Positions 21,831 through 32,051 of a stretch of DNA of 64,000 nt are shown here, piece after piece. Each line of letters starts with the position of its first letter. Positions within the stretch are counted from its first letter, which is position 1. Location of the stretch: assembly GCA_012934845.2 (NCBI GenBank), contig WNNJ02002925.1, positions 1 to 64,000 on the forward strand, in the 5' to 3' direction. This DNA comes from Pomphorhynchus laevis (Eukaryota; Acanthocephala; Palaeacanthocephala; Echinorhynchida; Pomphorhynchidae). The notes under the pieces were generated by a model. It was not told the origin of the DNA. It saw nothing but the letters and a program-made list of their open reading frames with translations, and made no database searches. The translations under genes were made by a program, and so were the position numbers.

Positions 21831-24730
21831 TCAGGTGTCGAGAAGGTGTGAACGGAGGAGGTGTTTGAATGTGATAAAGGAGGGAGCGCGGCGGACGTCG
21901 AGAGGAAGTTGATTCCAGGCGAGTGAGGCGGCGACGAGGAAGGATCGGAGACCGTAGTTGTTGGAGTAATTAGGAACGTGGAGTAAGAGGGTATGACAGG
22001 AACGAAGCGATAGCGAGGTGGGGCGAGTATCGTCTAAGAAAGGAAGGTTGATGAACGATGGGGAGCCGACAGCGATGAGACGAAAAGTAACGAGAAGAAG
22101 GCGGAGTTTGATGCGGATGTGGATGGTGGGCCAGGAGAGTTGGGCAAGATATGTGGATGTGTGGTCGAAGCGACGGAGACGAAAGAGCACTCGAACGGCG
22201 GTGTTGATTATTCGTTGTAGGGGTAGAATGATGGATTTTGGAGAATTGGCGAAAAGGCTAAGGCAGTAATCGATTTTAGGGAAAAGAAGCGATGAAAGAA
22301 GAGACATACAAGAACGGAAGTCGATAAGGGGGCGGATACGGCGGATGTCACGGAGAATTAAGTTAGACGAGCGGACCTTGTCACGGACGAAGGGTTTAAG
22401 GGAAAGGTGATCATCGAAATGGAAGCCTAAGAAAGTGAGATTGTGGACTATAGGGATGATCGATGAGGCAAAAGAAACAATGGGAGGAGATATGTTTGGT
22501 TTACGGGGGAGGATCCACATTATTTTGGACTTTTCGGGGTTTAGAACGAGATGGAGATTGGAGAGACGTTTGTAGATAGAAGAAAGACAGTTGGAGGCAG
22601 AAATGCCGATATCGTGTATGCGATGTGCGGGTGCATGAGCATAGATTAGAATGTCATCGGCGTATTGCATGACCTTAAAGGAGTAAGGTTTGATAAACGG
22701 AGATAGATCGCCAAGCAGAAGAGAGAAAAGCAGGGGACCTAGGACTGAACCTTGTGGGACCCCGCAAAAAATAGGGATGGGAGGGGAGGATGATGAATTA
22801 GAACAGACGCGAAAGGAACGGTCGGATAGATATGAGGCGAACCATGCTACGGAGGAGGAAGAAAAGCCGTAATCATAACGAAGGCGAGAAAGGAGGACGG
22901 AGTGGTCGACAATGTCGAATGCGGAGGAGAGGTCGAGGGAGATGAGAACACTATATAGAGCCTTGTCTCGAGAAATGAGTAAGTCGTTGTACACTTTTAT
23001 GCATGCGATTTCTGTCGAGTGATTAGAGCGGAAAGCGGATTGGAAAGGAGGGTACAGATTGGATGAGGAGAGATAAGCGTTGATTTGTATTAAGATGAGG
23101 CGTTCTAAGAGCTTAGAAAGAGTAGGGAGTAGCGAAATGGGGCGATAGCTAGAAGGAAGGGAGGGGTCGAGCGATTGTTTTTTAAGGAGGGGACGAACGA
23201 TTGCGGATTTCCAGTGTGAAGGGAATATACGACTGCGGATGGACGAGTTAAACAAGGTTGTGAGAAATGGGGATATCGATGAGCATATAGATTTTAATAT
23301 GTGGGTAGGCAGGGGATCGGCGGGTGAGGTTTTGTTGGGCAAGGACATGAGGACAGATGATATTTCTGTAGGTGAGACAGGGAGAAGATGAAAGAGTTCC
23401 GGAAGGATGAGAGTAGACTGGGCAGAGTGGGATAGGATGGAGACCGGGGTGTGAGAGAGCAGCGTGGATACTTTAGTCTGGAGAAATGACGAATAATCAT
23501 TTGCATTGATGTTGCACGGCGTAGAGGAACGAGCCAGGATTGAGTTAAAAGTATGCCAGAGAGTCTTAGAGTTGAATGAAGTGATGATTTTATGCTGCCA
23601 GAAGGAGTTGCATTTGGTACGTAGTAGGTTGAGATGAGACCGGCGAAGAGCAAGATAGGAATCACGGAAAGACGGAGTGATCGAGCGGAAATCGCGTCTG
23701 AGAGAGCGGTGATAGACTCGAAAAGCATGGCGGAGTCGACGCTTTGAGAGTAGACATTGGATGTCAAACCATGGGGCACGGTGCAAGCGACGGTGTGGGT
23801 GAGACTTGAAGGGCAAGAGAATATCGAGAGTGGATGTGAGTTCAGAGTCGAAAAGAAAGGCGAGATCGTGAGGAGATGAATATGTTATTGTGGGTAATGA
23901 TAGAGACGATTTGAGTAAGGCAGAGCGGAGAAGGGATAGGTCAAGATTTCTCCAAGGGCGACGTAGGATTGTAGGTGTGTGAGGAGGGGTGTGGTTGCGA
24001 GTGAGATCAAGGGTGATAAGAAAGTGATCGGATAGACCAGGATCAGAGATGGACAGTGAGGTGTAGGCAGCAAAATGATCGGGGACAGCGATGATGTCGA
24101 GTGTCCCACCAAGTATATGTGTGGGGGCAGTGGAAGATTAGTTTGTAATTGTAGTTGGATAGAATGTTGATGAACCGGATGGAATCCGTGGAAGAGGGGC
24201 GGTCTAGGCGGATATTGAAGTCGCCTAGAACGAGTGAAGGGATTGAGGACAAAGAACAATGAGAAAGGAGGTCAGAGAGTTCGGTAAAAAATGAGGATGT
24301 AGGAGCTGATGAACCAGGACGGTATACAATGGCGAGATCTAGAGTGATCGGGTTAGAATAACGAACAAGTGAGCAACTCAAAAGAGCAAGGACTGAAAGG
24401 GGGATTGATTTTGCGAAGAGACGCTGGGTGACGCGCGAATGCGACGATGCCGCCATGATTAGAGGATTTAGAAGGGCATGAGCTGAGGGGGCGGGCGGAT
24501 TCGACTAGGGAGCAACCGGCAGAGAGCAGACGGCGAATGGAAAGGTCGTCGGAATCTGAGTGCCAGGATTCGGTGAGGCAGAAGAGATCGATGGATTGCT
24601 TGGTGAATAGGTTGAGGATAAGATCGGATTTATTGAGAATAGATCTAGTGTTGAGGAGACCGAGGCGGAAACCGTGTGCTGTGGCGAAAGAGTCTAGTGG
24701 AGAAGACACATAGGAGAGATGGAGCGCCAT
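21831..24730 (-). pseudogene. LINE ORF2: APE endonuclease and reverse transcriptase
   Basis: ORF2 starts at the ATG at 24728-24730. APE part: LLNTRSILNKSDLIL, LTESWHSDSDD, GGIVAFARH, then after a frame switch IVYRPG, VLGDFNIRLD and, after a second frame break, LDLTR-type residues. RT part is one 661-codon frame (23816-21831): RAPWFDIQCLL, SYRPISLLPTLSKLLER, ISLDLSSAFDIVDHS, CGVPQGSVLGPLLFSLLLGD, MQYADDILIYA and the L2 C-terminal block ending SHLLDT. Both catalytic Asp motifs (LDLSSAFD and YADD) are intact. The first frame switch (TTC-TAA-C near 24362) is shared with the 15.7-18.6 kb copy; the other breaks, near 24130 and 23830-23890, are private to this copy. Confidence 0.9.
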
Positions 24731-25826
24731 CGAATTTTTGGACGGGTGTGGACAACTTGAAAATTTCCGTCTATGTTTCGGATGGAGAGTGATGTTTCGC
24801 CGTTTTCCTCGCGACGGCGTTTTTCGATGCGGGCTGAAGAGATTTGAGCGATTTCAGAAGGGGCGCGATCGGGGAAAATTCGAGTGGTTGAAGATGACAT
24901 GAGTTTGAATCGTTGAGAGAGGACAGAAGACGCGTGAGAGCGATGCTTGAAAACAATTTTTAGGAGAGGGGGCTGGGAAGGATTAGATTGAGAAGATTTC
25001 TTTAGACGGATGAATGCGACAGGAGAAATGTCCTTGAAAAAGGATGGTTTATCCGAAGGAACAATAGACGAGAGGATTGATCTGAAGGCGGAAACATCGT
25101 GGTCCAGACGTGCTTGTGGAGATAAGGATTTAGAAGGCGTGATATTAGTAACAATGACGCAACGATCGCGAGAAGCAAAGCGCTTCCGTAAAGGAGGACG
25201 ACTGACGTGAGTAGGTGAGATCACGATAGAAGAGCTGTCAGTTGATGATTTGGAGGGATTTGGTTTGACGACGGGAGACATAGAGGATAATGATAATAAA
25301 GAGGGTGGCAAGCGATGTGAGGAAAGGTTATGAGTGGAAGAATAGTGGAGGTTGGTGGAGGTGATTTTGATTGATGGATGCAAGGTATTGAGGGACGAGA
25401 CGGGAAGGACGGGACGTGGGGTGTCAGGGAGTGAATATACATTAGTTGTAACAATTTGCGGCTCCGTCACTGTCTTGGTAGATTTATCATAAACTTGACA
25501 AAATCCATCTTGCTGCGATACAGTTTGCGGCTCCTTCACTGTCTCAGTAGATTTGTCAGAAATTTGAGAAATTCGATCATGCTGCGATGCCATTTCCAAT
25601 TGCTCTAATCGTTTTATTATCAAGTTGATTTGTTTCGCCGCACAGAATCCGCAGTAGAACGGTGGCCCGCCACAAGTTTCCTGACCCAAAGCACAATTAT
25701 GCGTTACTGATGTCCAGATTTGGCAGCTGCTAGCGGAGCATTCCACTTGTATGTTCTCGAGCTTGCCGAGAACATTGCGATCATATCCAGAATGAGTAGT
25801 CTGGTTTGCACTGGTATCATATCCAT
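24694..25826 (-). CDS. LINE ORF1 protein, PHD-like and RRM-like
   Basis: Probable RNA-binding/chaperone ORF1 of the L2-like element. The frame is open from about 25826, but no ATG precedes the first motif, so the start is unknown. The N-terminal part has SDGYDTSANQTTHSGYDRN and then a PHD-like zinc cluster (CSASSCQIW, about 22 residues later FYCGFCAAKQ). A Leu-rich stretch (INLIIKRLEQLEM), Ser/Thr/Pro-rich linkers and a C-terminal RRM-like region (DRCVIVTNITPSKSLSPQAR, LLKIVFKHRSHASS, IFPDRAPSEIAQISSARIEK, LSIRNIDG) follow. Its end overlaps the ORF2 start by 37 bases, as expected when both ORFs are read from one RNA. Mature function in RNA packaging is inferred from the family. Confidence 0.75.
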
Positions 25827-25832
25827 CTGAGT

Positions 25833-26010
25833 TTATCGATCATTGTAACTCATCCTTTCACCTCCTCGACTATATTTGCTGCCACACCGTAGAATTTTCT
25901 CTCTCATTTCGCCAGTCATGTAAGGGAACGACGCTTTGATGATATATTCGATGTGAGGACGGATTGGCGCGTTGCATAACCGAACAAAGCAGAGTGGATA
26001 CTGACAAAAA
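25833..26010 (-). pseudogene. Family C RT C-terminal shard
   Basis: About 50 codons on the - strand: LCNAPIRPHIEYIIKASFPY, then REKILRCGSKY and RMSYNDR. This matches the C element region where RPHLEYCIQACFP and LESILRRGSRL precede the MSYRDRLKTLGM-type motif. It stops exactly where the family A ORF1 frame begins. Confidence 0.7.
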
Positions 26011-26164
26011 TAAAAATACTGACAAAAACAAAAAACTGTTTTTGTCAAAAACCACTTTTGTCAAAAGCGGTTTTTTTTCTTTATCCTATTATTTGTTTGA
26101 TAAGTATTCATTCACAATGTCACACATGCAAACGAAACGATCAGTGGGTACTTTATTCTACTGA

Positions 26165-26760
26165 TGAGTGTTGCCGGGTACTCATCATTTCGATGCTAAA
26201 GTTATCGTCGAAGAATTAGGGGCCAAAACCTGATAGCATAACAGTTCCTCTTGATGAACTCAAATCCTAATTCTAATACAGTGTCTGTTATTTATTAGTC
26301 ATTTCATAAAAATTGACTTTTATTTTGAATTTCAATTTTTTATTTTAATTTGATATAAATTATAAAAAAAATTTATAACAATTATTTATTTTAAATAGTT
26401 GATACTGATCCATTATTGATAGTATCCTCATTATTATGATAGTATTATAATGATAATATATTATATTATATGATCGTATCCGTATCCATTATCCGTATTC
26501 TGATACAACGTCTGTTATAAAAAATATAAAAATCTTATTATTATTTATTCTTTATTAAATAATAATATTAATTATTCTTTATTAATTATTTTCTATTTAT
26601 TCTTTATTATTCTTTATTATTCTTTATTAATTATTTTCTATTTATTCTTTATTATTCTTTATTCTTTATTAAATCTTTATTATTTGCATTATTATGTTTT
26701 GTCTATTTTATAATTATATTAAATACGTAGACTCAGTTATCTGATTTGATTAGTCAGATA
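26165..26760 (+). repeat. Repeat X copy with internal duplication
   Basis: Begins with a degenerate structured module (GTCGAAGAATTAGGGGCC, CTGATAGCATAACAG), continues through GTCTGTTATTTATTAGTCA and the A/T body, then restarts at CCGTATTCTGATACAACGTC (about 26494), and ends at CGTAGACTCAGTTATCTGAT (about 26728-26747). Contains the left half of the direct repeat described below. Confidence 0.75.
26441..26703. repeat. Direct repeat, left copy (263 bp)
   Basis: From AGTATTATAATGATAATATA to GCATTATTATGTTTTGTC. It is near-identical to 28394-28618 except for a 38-bp shortening of the right copy within TTCTTTATTA-type runs. The intervening 1.7 kb holds a C fragment and a B fragment. Confidence 0.9.
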
Positions 26761-26989
26761 AATCTTCTTTCGGAACTGCAGCATCTATCAGTGTCGATTG
26801 CATAAGTATGCCAAGATCATAACTTGATTAGTCGGAATAATTCTAGGGACCCGACATTGTACAAGGAAGAAACATAAGACCTACCGAGCCGTATGTGTGA
26901 GCAGTTCGATATGTTACTAGGCCGGTGTTAACACTCCACGTAATGAATCTATCAGTATAACGCTGTAAGCGGATATGATCTGCTTCATA

Positions 26990-27255
26990 TTTGGCCTCAC
27001 ATCATATTTTTATATCGTCAGCAAAAGCTAAGCAAGGACAGTGCAGTTGAGTCAGCAGATTGTTCATGAACGTATTTAACAATAAAGGTCCTAAAACAGT
27101 ACCATGAGGAATTCTTGACGTAATTAAACGTGGCGAGGATATTATATTACCAATTCGTACTCTGTAAGATCTATTAGATAGAAAATCACTAATACATCCT
27201 ACAACTAGGCTATTAATGTCATATCCGGCACTATCGGGTACACTGTTCATCTAAA
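26990..27255 (-). pseudogene. Family C RT core fragment
   Basis: On the - strand: ISDFLSNRSYRVRIGNIIS, RIPHGTVLGPLLLNTF and CLAFADDIKI, the GVPQG and F/YADD motifs of the RT palm. GVPQG has become RIPHG. Flanks on both sides are unrecognised (26761-26989 and 27256-27559), although the left flank probably holds more decayed RT sequence. Confidence 0.8.
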
Positions 27256-27559
27256 ACACTTGATGGTGGAAGGAACTGTTTGATAGTGGTTTTTTCTGTC
27301 TTTAATTACAAGTTTATACGTGGTGCTCGTTGATCCGAAATGTGCTGACAGCAAAAAATAACCACATAAATGGTCTATCGGCGTCAGTGGATATGCCGTG
27401 GTTCAAAAATAAATGGCGACGAAAGTCTATATATTACATCCTGCACCATCGCAAACCACTTGTTAATTTGCACACTCTTTTCATTTTACAGTCCTGCGAC
27501 GTCCCATATATTTTTCACTTTACTCGCGTATTATTTGAATTATTGTAATAATTCAATTA
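27256..27559. other. unassigned spacer
   Basis: No family recognised on either strand. An open frame at 27330-27548 shows no motif. Confidence 0.4.
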
Positions 27560-28390
27560 TAATTTATTATTATTATTATCAATAGACAACTCGTCTTAAT
27601 AATATGGAATTTCGGGATGCAATTGGAGCTCGGTACAATAGACTGTCTTGCGATGTTCCCTTACATTGCCCATGCGGTGAACGAACATCACTGGCACACT
27701 CACTAACTTGTCCAACTGGAGGTCATCCTTCGATTAGACACGATTTGATTCGTGATATATTATCCAATACCATGACCGAAATTTGCGATAATGTCCAGAC
27801 AGAACCAGCTTTGAAATCAGTACATCATAGTATCGTGTTCGAGCGCACAAGCACTTCTAGAGATCATGAAGCACGTTTAGACATTGCTTGCTATGGATTT
27901 TACGGAGGTCGTTCTGAGCGAACTTTATTCGACACATGCGTATTCAACGCATTCGCGCCGTCCAACCTCTCGAAGTCAACAACGTCCGCCTTTGAATTCC
28001 ACGAAAAGCGAAAAATCGCAAAGTATCAAGAGAGAGTCATACTAATAGAGAGGGCAAACTTTGCGCCATTGGTGTTTTCTTGTTTTGGTGGTGAAAGTAA
28101 ATCGTCGGTCACGATAATTCAGCGCATTGCTCGTAAATTGGCAATTAGAAAAAGACACACATATGCAGAGGAATTGACACGTCTTCGGTCAACGATTGGC
28201 ATACAACTGGCTCGCTCAATTTCTTTATGCGTTCGGGGTGCCCGTTCTGCTCGCAATCGCCCTGCGCGCTAAATGAAAAAACGTACAATATTCTTTTAAA
28301 TTATTTGACGCATCACGTTTTTTTGTGTTTGTTTGTACATTTTGGAGTTCTTATAAAAAAATTATTCTCTCTTAAAAAAAAAGACAACAA
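27560..28390 (+). mobile_element. Family B REL-LINE, 5'-truncated insertion with 3' UTR
   Basis: It keeps only the C-terminal endonuclease part and a 3' UTR of about 120 bp that ends in an A-rich run near 28375-28390. The left side starts in a TTATTATTATT stretch. This is a standard 5'-truncated product of target-primed reverse transcription. The coding part has no stop, suggesting a fairly young insertion or purely neutral luck in a 222-codon frame. Confidence 0.85.
27604..28272 (+). CDS. REL endonuclease domain of a truncated LINE
   Basis: A 222-codon open remnant. Residues 1-10 are the end of the thumb (EFRDAIGARYN). Then come the zinc knuckle CPCGERTSLAHSLTC (C-x-C-x7-H-x4-C), GGHPSIRHDLIRDIL, the restriction-like endonuclease block ARLDIACYGFYGG (catalytic-type RxD), RTLFDTCVFNAFAPSN (second Asp), KRKIAKYQERV (Lys of the PD-D/ExK core) and FAPLVFSCFGG. 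The end, CVRGARSARNRPAR, is nearly the same as the end of the copy in cofilin intron 2 (CVRGARSAINRPQR). There is no RT, so it cannot act alone. The ATG used is internal to the original protein. Confidence 0.8.
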   Translation: MEFRDAIGARYNRLSCDVPLHCPCGERTSLAHSLTCPTGGHPSIRHDLIRDILSNTMTEICDNVQTEPALKSVHHSIVFERTSTSRDHEARLDIACYGFYGGRSERTLFDTCVFNAFAPSNLSKSTTSAFEFHEKRKIAKYQERVILIERANFAPLVFSCFGGESKSSVTIIQRIARKLAIRKRHTYAEELTRLRSTIGIQLARSISLCVRGARSARNRPAR

Positions 28391-28393
28391 TAT

Positions 28394-28618
28394 AGTATTA
28401 TAATGATAATATATTATATTATATGATCGTATCCGTATCCATTATCCGTATTCTGATACAACGTCTGTTATAAAAAATATAAAAATCTTATTATTATTTA
28501 TTCTTTAAATAATAATATTAATTATTCTTTATTAATTATTTTCTATTTATTCTTTATTATTCTTTATTATTCTTTATTCTTTATTAAATCTTTATTATTT
28601 GCATTATTATGTTTTGTC
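28394..28618. repeat. Direct repeat, right copy (225 bp)
   Basis: Right partner of 26441-26703, starting four bases after the A-rich tail of the B fragment and ending just before the 5' flank of the B element at 28784. Confidence 0.9.
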
Positions 28619-28783
28619 ACCACACAACTTTCTTGGTTATTATTATTATTAATACAGGTTACAAAAAGTATTGGTTATTAAAGTTCTTACATTATTATAC
28701 ACTAATTACAAGTTATCATACACTAATTACAAGGACTGCGTCGGCTCGCTCACGCTCGCCGACATATAACGAAGCAAACAATC
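28619..28783 (+). other. 5' flank/5' UTR of the B element
   Basis: Two copies of TACACTAATTACAAG-like sequence and a GC-rich GTCGGCTCGCTCACGCTCGCCGAC hairpin-prone stretch (28740-28763) precede the ATG. A CGTCGGCTCGC motif recurs at 47733-47758 inside cofilin intron 1. Confidence 0.4.
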
Positions 28784-31700
28784 ATGCCCAAAGGAAAACC
28801 ATCAGGTCAGAGATTGTGCTGCGGATGCAATGGTCCGTCTGCGAAATGTAAAGCTTGCAGATGCGCGAAGGCAGGAGTTCCTTGTGTGAATTGTCGTGCT
28901 CCCGACTGTAACAATCGTACAAATATTGTACTTCAGATGGTACCTTCGACTTCCGCCGATGAACCAATAAATAGAGTTGATGAAACGATTCCCTTCGGTA
29001 ATGGAATGACTCAGAATACACTTTGTACAAATAGTGTATTTCCTACCGGCGGTACTAACATTTCCGAACAAAACGGTAACAACATTGTGAGCACCTTGAC
29101 TGGTTGCGCAACTCTGTCCGAGGCGATGTCGCCAGCCGATTTATTTGAGCAGACGTGTCAATGGCGACCTAATCTCATGACACTACCTGCTTGTTCGGCA
29201 AGCCATAAATTCATACAGATTTTAACATCCTTCTTCGCCGACATTACACAGTCACAGCCACAGTCAATTGATTCCCTAAAGATGGCGTCCGTATTCTCAC
29301 ACCTAATTCTTCAGAGAATCCACACGAGGAAAATCGCCTCGATTCGGAAAACCATAGAACGACGCTTACTCTTGTGGAGTGAGAAGCGTTTTATTGAGCT
29401 ATGTGAAGAAGCAGAATACTTGCAGCAAAACATGAGAAGAACAAAACCGATTACTAAACAAGATTGGAAAAAACGATACATTCGAATGATAACGAATGGT
29501 AAGCTTAGTGCAGCGGGATCTGTTCTGACAGGGGATTATGAGGAAGGCGTACTATCTTATGACACCAAAATCAACGGCAGTTCCGTGAAGGATATTCTAC
29601 AGAGCCTTCACCCCAAAGCCTCAACAGCTCGTCCCGAAGCATTGTTACAATTCCCCTTGCACGATTCCTTGCGGCATCATCCAGTTCGATTTTTCGAACT
29701 CGACGAGGAGAGAATTATCAAGGCAAGTCTTGAGACCAACGGCAGTGCTGGTCCATCAGGGATGGACTCGAACTTATGGCGCAGCATGCTTACTAAGTTT
29801 GGCAGTCATTCACAGTCATTGGCAAAGGCTCTTGCCGACCTTGGAACTCATATCGCAGCGGAAAGCGTGATTCCCGGCTCACTTGATGCTTTTACAGCTT
29901 GCAGGCTTGTAGCAATCAAGAAGAAGAATGGAGGGGTTCGTCCGATTGGAATATGCGAGGTTCCAAGGCGAATCATTTGTAAGGCTCTCCTAAAGATCAT
30001 TACCTTTGATTTACAGGAATCCGCCGGTTGTATACAGTTAGCCGCCTCACAGAAAGCGGGGATTGAGTATGCCATTCGATCTGTACGGGATGCTTTCCAA
30101 GCGAAGGAAGACCATTGCATCCTGGCAGTTGATGCCTCTAATGCATTTAATGCCATTAACAGAAAAGCTGCACTACACAACATTCAATATGTATGCCCTT
30201 CGTTGTATACAGCACTGAACAACATATACATGCGACCAGCCAAACTCTGTCTTGGTGGAGATAGTATACTGTCAGAAGAGGGATTTACTCAAGGTGATCC
30301 GTTCGCTATGGCGGCTTTCTCGATGGCTACCCTTCCATTGGTGAATGAAATCGCTAGAGCGGTTCCTAGTGTGCTGCAACGATGGTTTGCAGACGATTCG
30401 AATTTCGTAGGGACTATGGTCGACTTGCAGAAAGTATGGGAAATACTAATTAGAAAAGGACCAATATATGGTTATCATGTCAATGCGACAAAAACGCAAC
30501 TACTAGGTCATCCGAGTGCTGACTTTTCTACTCCAAAAATAGCGGTTAATCACTCGATTTCAGGCATTTCAATTTTGGGCGCACCGGTTGGTACGGAAAA
30601 GTTTATCGACGACTATATATCCGAAAAATGTTGTAAATGGGTTTCGTTATTGGAACGCCTCGTGTCGATTTCCTACGTTGACCCTCATGTAGCGTATGCC
30701 GGTTTCACAAAATCGTTTCAGTTCAAATGGTCCCATCTGCTAAGAACTGTCCAGTGTTCACCATCCCAATTTGATTCAGTAAGTTCGACCATTTTCGAAA
30801 GGTTAATACCTGAATTAACACAAATCAAGGTTGACTCGAACTGGAAATCAGTTTTATCAATTCCGATAAAGTTGGGTGGTATTGGGATCACGGACCCGAC
30901 ACATGCATGTGCCGTTGAGTATGAATACTCGGAAAAAATTTGCAAAACATTCGATTACGGGCTAAATGTCATCGATCTGTGTCATTTGCAGAAATCTACA
31001 ATTCACAATATTTCTAAAATGAGGACACAGGCTTTCCAAAACAAATTACTTTCCACTATCCAGTGCATGGACTCGGCATCTTCCAACATTATCGCACATG
31101 CTGCAATGGTTGGTGCGTCAACTTGGTTAAGTGCACTACCGCTCGTCAAGGATGGTTTTCATCTCAGTCGTAACGAGTTCAGTGATGCCTTATGTTCGCG
31201 TTATGGTTGGACCCCCCAAACGTATCTCAAGACAAATGCGCATGTGGAACAACACAGTCTGTCAGTCATGCTCTCTCCTGTAAAACGGGTGGTCTTCCGA
31301 TTATACGCCATAATGCCGTACGCGACATCCTTGCCTTAGAACTTTCGGAGGTATGCCATGGAGTTGCTACTGAGCCCGTACTTGCGGAGGTTCCGGAGAC
31401 ATTGATCTTCGAGAAGGAAACAACGTCAAGAGAAAGCGGTGCACGACTCGATGTGGTATGCTGTGGGATGCGGGGCGAAAGATTCGAGCGGACGTTTATA
31501 GACGTCAACGTTTTTTCAACACTTGCCCAATCTAACGTCAACCGTAGCCCAGAATCCTCTTTCCTCTACAATGAATCCCGTAAGCAGTCAAAGTATGCCG
31601 AGAGAATATCAATCGTCGAACACGGATATTTTGTTCCTGCCATATTCTCGACTTCTGGCGGAATCGGAAAATACGCCATGGGTATACTCAGAGATATCAC

Positions 31701-31860
31701 CGCCAAGCGAACCCTGAGTAACAGATCCGCTTACCCAAGTGTACTAAGTCACCTAAAGAGGCGCATCGGATTTGCATTAGCTCGTGCAGTGTCTGCGAGC
31801 CTCCGGTGTCCTCGCTCGACAAGACGGCACCCCTGTCGGCAGATGACGACAATAGCTTGA
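28784..31860 (+). CDS. Family B LINE polyprotein: CXC-like, RT, REL endonuclease
   Basis: Almost whole non-LTR retrotransposon ORF of about 1020 codons, starting at the ATG at 28784 (MPKGKPSGQRL). Residues about 12-47 form a CXC/tesmin-like Cys cluster (CCGCNGPSAKCKACRCAKAG, then CVNCRAPDCNN). RT spans about residues 310-560: TNGSAGPSGMDSNLW, GGVRPIGICEVPRRI, LAVDASNAFNAINRK, EEGFTQGDPFAMAAF and the catalytic RWFADDSNFVG. The C-terminus has ASTWLSALPLVKDGF, the knuckle CACGTTQSVSHALSC and the REL block ARLDVVCCGMRGERF, RTFIDVNVF, SKYAERI and YFVPAIFSTSGG. One frame change is visible, in or next to a run of six C near 31212, joining the 28784-31339 frame to the 31192-31860 frame. All catalytic residues look present. 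It runs tail to tail into the C element on the - strand. Confidence 0.9.
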
Positions 31861-32044
31861 GAAAACTTGTTTGTTTAAACATTTATAAACATTACGGCCC
31901 ATTTGAGAGTAACAATCATCATTGTAAATTTCTCAATAAATCAGTTTTCATCAATAGACAACAAAGTGAGCAGCAAGGCTCATTACAAGTTGCGTCACAA
32001 TCAGAAAAAGTAAATGTAGAAAATGAAAATGTAGAGTGTACTTT
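31861..32044 (+). other. 3' UTR of the B element
   Basis: Follows the TGA at 31858-31860. It holds a GGCCCATTT motif near 31893 that resembles the start of the motif near the end of the B copy in cofilin intron 2, and ends where the C element's 3' end begins. Confidence 0.45.
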
Positions 32045-32051
32045 CTATTGT

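Larger units (their letters stand above)
21768..25832 (-). mobile_element. Family A (L2-like) LINE, most complete copy
   Basis: Copy of about 4.07 kb with ORF1, ORF2 and 3' UTR (stem-loop at 21784-21799). The 5' end meets a C-type fragment at 25832/25833. ORF1 has no ATG before its PHD-like cluster, so the true 5' end seems missing. It is head to tail with the A copies at 19.2-21.1 and 14.6-18.6 kb. Near-identity with the copy at 1-1135 and 14.6-18.6 kb over most of its length implies recent activity of this family. Confidence 0.92.

Noticed and set aside
26441-28618. The 225-263 bp direct repeats as LTRs of an LTR element
   Set aside because: They are X-derived AT-rich sequence, lack TG...CA ends, and the DNA between them holds only LINE shards with no gag, protease or integrase.
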